Positions 62,194 through 64,000 of a DNA stretch of 64,000 nucleotides are shown piece by piece. The DNA comes from SBBG01 sp033717875 (GTDB taxonomy: Bacteria > Pseudomonadota > Gammaproteobacteria > Ga0077554 > Ga007554), in contig JADDKJ010000002.1 in NCBI GenBank assembly GCA_033717875.1, forward strand, positions 73,981 through 137,980, given 5' to 3'. Below the pieces are notes generated by a model. That model was given only the letters and a program-made list of their open reading frames with translations, was not told the origin of the DNA and searched no databases. The position numbers and the translations under genes are program-made. The stretch's first letter is position 1. Every line of letters starts with the position of its first letter.

Positions 62194-63042
62194 CTACGGA
62201 AACCTCGCCAGACGAAACCCCGTCGCGCTGTCATTCATATCCACGCCCTGGGAACCGCGCGCCGCGGAACGGAGGGAGGCCGCCGGGCTGTCCCAGCCGC
62301 CACCGCGCACTACCCGCGCACTGCAATCCCCGCCTTGCCAGACCCGGCCGTCGGGCGGCGCGCCGGTGTAGTCGGGATGCCAGCAATCCGCCACCCATTC
62401 CCAGACGTTGCCATAGACATCGTACAAGCCCCACGGATTGGGGTTTTTCTTGCCCGCCGGGGCCGTGCCCACGTCGCCTTGCCCGCCGAACCAGGCATAT
62501 TGCGGCAAGGTATCCGCGCTGTCGCCAAACCAATAAGCGCCGGTACTGCCCCCGCGCGCGGCGTATTCCCATTCCGCTTCGGAGGGCAGGCGGTATTTGT
62601 TGGTGTTTTCCTTGAGATTGAGTTTTTGTATGAATTCCTGCACCTGTAACCAGTTGACCTGATCCACCGGCCGGCGCGGGTCCTTGTAACGGCTGGGGTT
62701 ATAGTCCATCACCGCCACCCATTGCGCCTGGGTCACCTCCTGCGTGCCCATCAGAAACGGCAGGATCATCACGCTGCGCGCCGGCGATTCGTCGGCGGCG
62801 CCTTGCCCGGCGCCGGAAACACGTCCCATGGTGAAATTGCCGCCCGGGATGGGGGCCATGCGCATGCCTATGGAGTTGGTCACGATCTCGGCGCCAGACG
62901 GCGGCACCGCGACCGCCGCGCTTTGTGACGCATCACGGGGGGAGGCATCGCGGGCGCTCATGGTCCAAGTCAATATCACCGCCACGCCGATGATCGACGC
63001 CACGGCCACCGCCAGCAGGGAAATTTCAGATCTGGAATTCAC
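62194..63042 (-). CDS. SUMF1/formylglycine-generating-enzyme-like domain protein
   Basis: 282 residues from GTG 63042, which has AAGG nine bases upstream; the open frame reaches an ATG at 63105. One N-terminal membrane segment (ISLLAVAVASIIGVAVILTW) anchors a periplasmic domain. The domain shows SUMF1 features: IPGGNFTMGR, GTQEVTQAQWVAVMDYNPSR, VNWLQVQEFIQKL, YRLPSEAEWEYAARGG, NPWGLYDVYGNVWEWVADCW and VVRGGGWDSPAASLRSAAR. The paired catalytic Cys of true formylglycine enzymes is not evident, and no sulphatase is nearby, so a structural or binding role is as likely. Same strand as ccmA, 110 bases upstream. Confidence 0.88.
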   Translation of the reverse strand: MNSRSEISLLAVAVASIIGVAVILTWTMSARDASPRDASQSAAVAVPPSGAEIVTNSIGMRMAPIPGGNFTMGRVSGAGQGAADESPARSVMILPFLMGTQEVTQAQWVAVMDYNPSRYKDPRRPVDQVNWLQVQEFIQKLNLKENTNKYRLPSEAEWEYAARGGSTGAYWFGDSADTLPQYAWFGGQGDVGTAPAGKKNPNPWGLYDVYGNVWEWVADCWHPDYTGAPPDGRVWQGGDCSARVVRGGGWDSPAASLRSAARGSQGVDMNDSATGFRLARFP

Positions 63043-63120
63043 CGCGCTCAACCTTATACTTGCAGGATTGCACAGATTAAACCCCGGATAGAGGGCGCAA
63101 GGCAAGGGCGGAAAAGCGGG

Positions 63121-63166
63121 CGCTTCCCTTTATGGCCGGTGAAGAGCCTTATAAATAAGGGAAGCG
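63121..63166. repeat. Inverted repeat at the 3' edge of the group II intron
   Basis: CGCTTCCCTT (63121-63130) and AAGGGAAGCG (63157-63166) form a 10-bp stem, extended by AT pairs, directly next to the predicted intron 3' end. It may be the host target structure or a terminator. Confidence 0.6.
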
Positions 63167-63841
63167 GTCGCGGCAGGAATGCCAGTTGCCTGCACCCCCC
63201 GCACAGATCCGTACGTGCGGAATTACCGCATACGGCTCCTGCCTCGGGTCATGGCGCGAAAACGCTCTAACGGGTAAGGGATATACCCGTTTCGCTTGGC
63301 GGTTTCACGTACGCGTTCGAGTCCCGTCAACGCATTTTCCCAGCTCGGTGTCCGGCATGCGGGCGACTCGCCGGCGTTTCCCTTGGCTACGCCCCTTTCC
63401 TCCACGTCCTCCGCAGGTCGCCCCTTTGTTCGGCCGCTTCTTCGGTGCTACGGGCACATCCGAACTTCTCAACGGCGTCAATGTCAGGATTTCGGTTTCC
63501 CTTCCCTGACCCGCCCGACTTGTTGCCGCCGGGCGCCGTCGAGATCTCCCGGCTCCTGTGCAAGCAACTTCCCGGCATGCTCAGGGTATGCGACCGCGCA
63601 GGACCACAGCTCGACTCGCGCTTCGCACCTCGCTGTATGTTGCCTTCCGCTTTGGGGAACAGCGCCGGCATCCCAGATTGAAAATTTCGCGGCTCAATGG
63701 CTGGCCTGCCGGTGGCCCCTGCCAACGCTTCGCTTCTCATCTCACGATGAGTAACGCATGGCTCGGGGCAAAGACAGTTCGCTACTCCTTTCTCGTGTCG
63801 GACTTTCACCAACTATCACTTGCCAGTTTATGCTGGCGCAC
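63167..63841 (-). mobile_element. Group II intron with the reverse transcriptase deleted
   Basis: The minus strand begins with the conserved 5' end GTGCGCC (63841-63835) and GGTGAAAGTCCGACACGAG, typical of domain I. Domain V is complete at 63238-63206: it starts GAGCCGTATGCGG with the AGC triad and closes with CCGCACGTACGGATC. Domain VI follows, and the 3' end is near 63167 (CCGCGAC). Between them only a short trace of the intron-encoded protein start remains (LERVRETAKRNGY), while a full reverse transcriptase needs over 1.2 kb. Total about 675 bases. The 141-residue open frame at 63387-63812 is intron RNA, not a protein. It could still splice if a maturase is supplied from elsewhere. Confidence 0.85.
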
Positions 63842-63908
63842 TCCCCCTTATTTCAATTACAGATAAAAACATGAATAATATAGCCATGATTTTTCCTCTG
63901 GAGGAAGC

Positions 63909-64000
63909 ATGGCACGAAAAGCGAGTGGACAAGAGCAACTCGAAGCGGCCAAGGCGTTATTGAGAAAAGCCAAGACAGTCGAAGAGTTGAGGGCGGCGCA
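63909..64000 (+). CDS. IS630-type transposase first ORF or helix-turn-helix protein (N-terminal part)
   Basis: GGAGG is followed by ATG at 63909 and the frame MARKASGQEQLEAAKALLRK continuing AKTVEELRAA, open to the window edge. This start resembles helix-turn-helix leaders of IS630-family transposases. Only 30 residues are visible, so the family is tentative. Its place beside a decayed group II intron fits a mobile-element cluster. Confidence 0.55.
   Translation, partial: MARKASGQEQLEAAKALLRKAKTVEELRAA

Noticed and set aside
63387..63812. A 141-residue protein on the minus strand
   Set aside because: This frame is a familiar mis-annotation of group II intron domain I RNA; the conserved signals are structural, not coding.

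Overview
The window looks like the chromosome of a GC-rich gammaproteobacterium. The evidence is gene order and gene type: ispB divergent from rplU-rpmA-obgE, dapF-DUF484-xerC, dnaE-accA-tilS, a class I adenylate cyclase with a CRP-like regulator, and a full System I cytochrome c maturation operon (ccmABCDEFGHI). The species cannot be named from this sequence.

Layout. 1-1900: the N-terminal third of a type II-C Cas9 runs off the left edge. A promoter-to-terminator unit diverges from it and is a candidate tracrRNA. A tiny membrane protein follows. 1900-15540: housekeeping genes putA, tilS, accA, dnaE, a pentapeptide protein, an esterase and cyaA. 15590-24570: a degenerate GGDEF gene behind a perfect FNR-type box, a glyoxalase-fold gene, tRNA-Pro, ispB, rplU, rpmA, obgE, a GAF-PAS-GGDEF-EAL protein and a FIST sensor. 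24950-28830: an NsrR-like repressor, aroE, and a phosphate-binding-like protein overlapping a membrane GGDEF-EAL gene. 28920-38850: hemB, adk with a very long Lys/Ala tail, ppa, a CDF exporter, dapF, DUF484, xerC, a globin, an unknown secreted protein and an LpxL-type acyltransferase. 38840-48020: a CRP-like regulator, CHASE2 adenylate cyclase, FecR-TPR-beta-barrel fusion, lipoprotein and BTAD regulator. 48490-54600: an apparent operon of thioredoxin-like lipoprotein, cytochrome c, two beta-propeller proteins and a GGDEF-EAL protein with a periplasmic CxxCH haem motif. 54650-62090: the ccm operon. 62190-64000: an SUMF1-domain protein, a group II intron that has lost its reverse transcriptase, and the start of an IS630-like transposase ORF.

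How it fits together. The window is unusually rich in nucleotide second-messenger proteins. There are two unrelated adenylate cyclases plus a CRP-like receptor, and four GGDEF or GGDEF-EAL proteins. Each of the GGDEF group has a different input: PAS, GAF-PAS with FIST, periplasmic binding protein, or c-type haem. The haem sensor operon lies just downstream of the machinery that would attach its haem.

The second theme is small palindromic repeats. At least five families sit between or at the edges of genes. Several supply the stop codon of a neighbouring gene. Two MITE-like elements are inserted directly behind start codons (ccmH and a beta-propeller lipoprotein), and both keep the reading frame.
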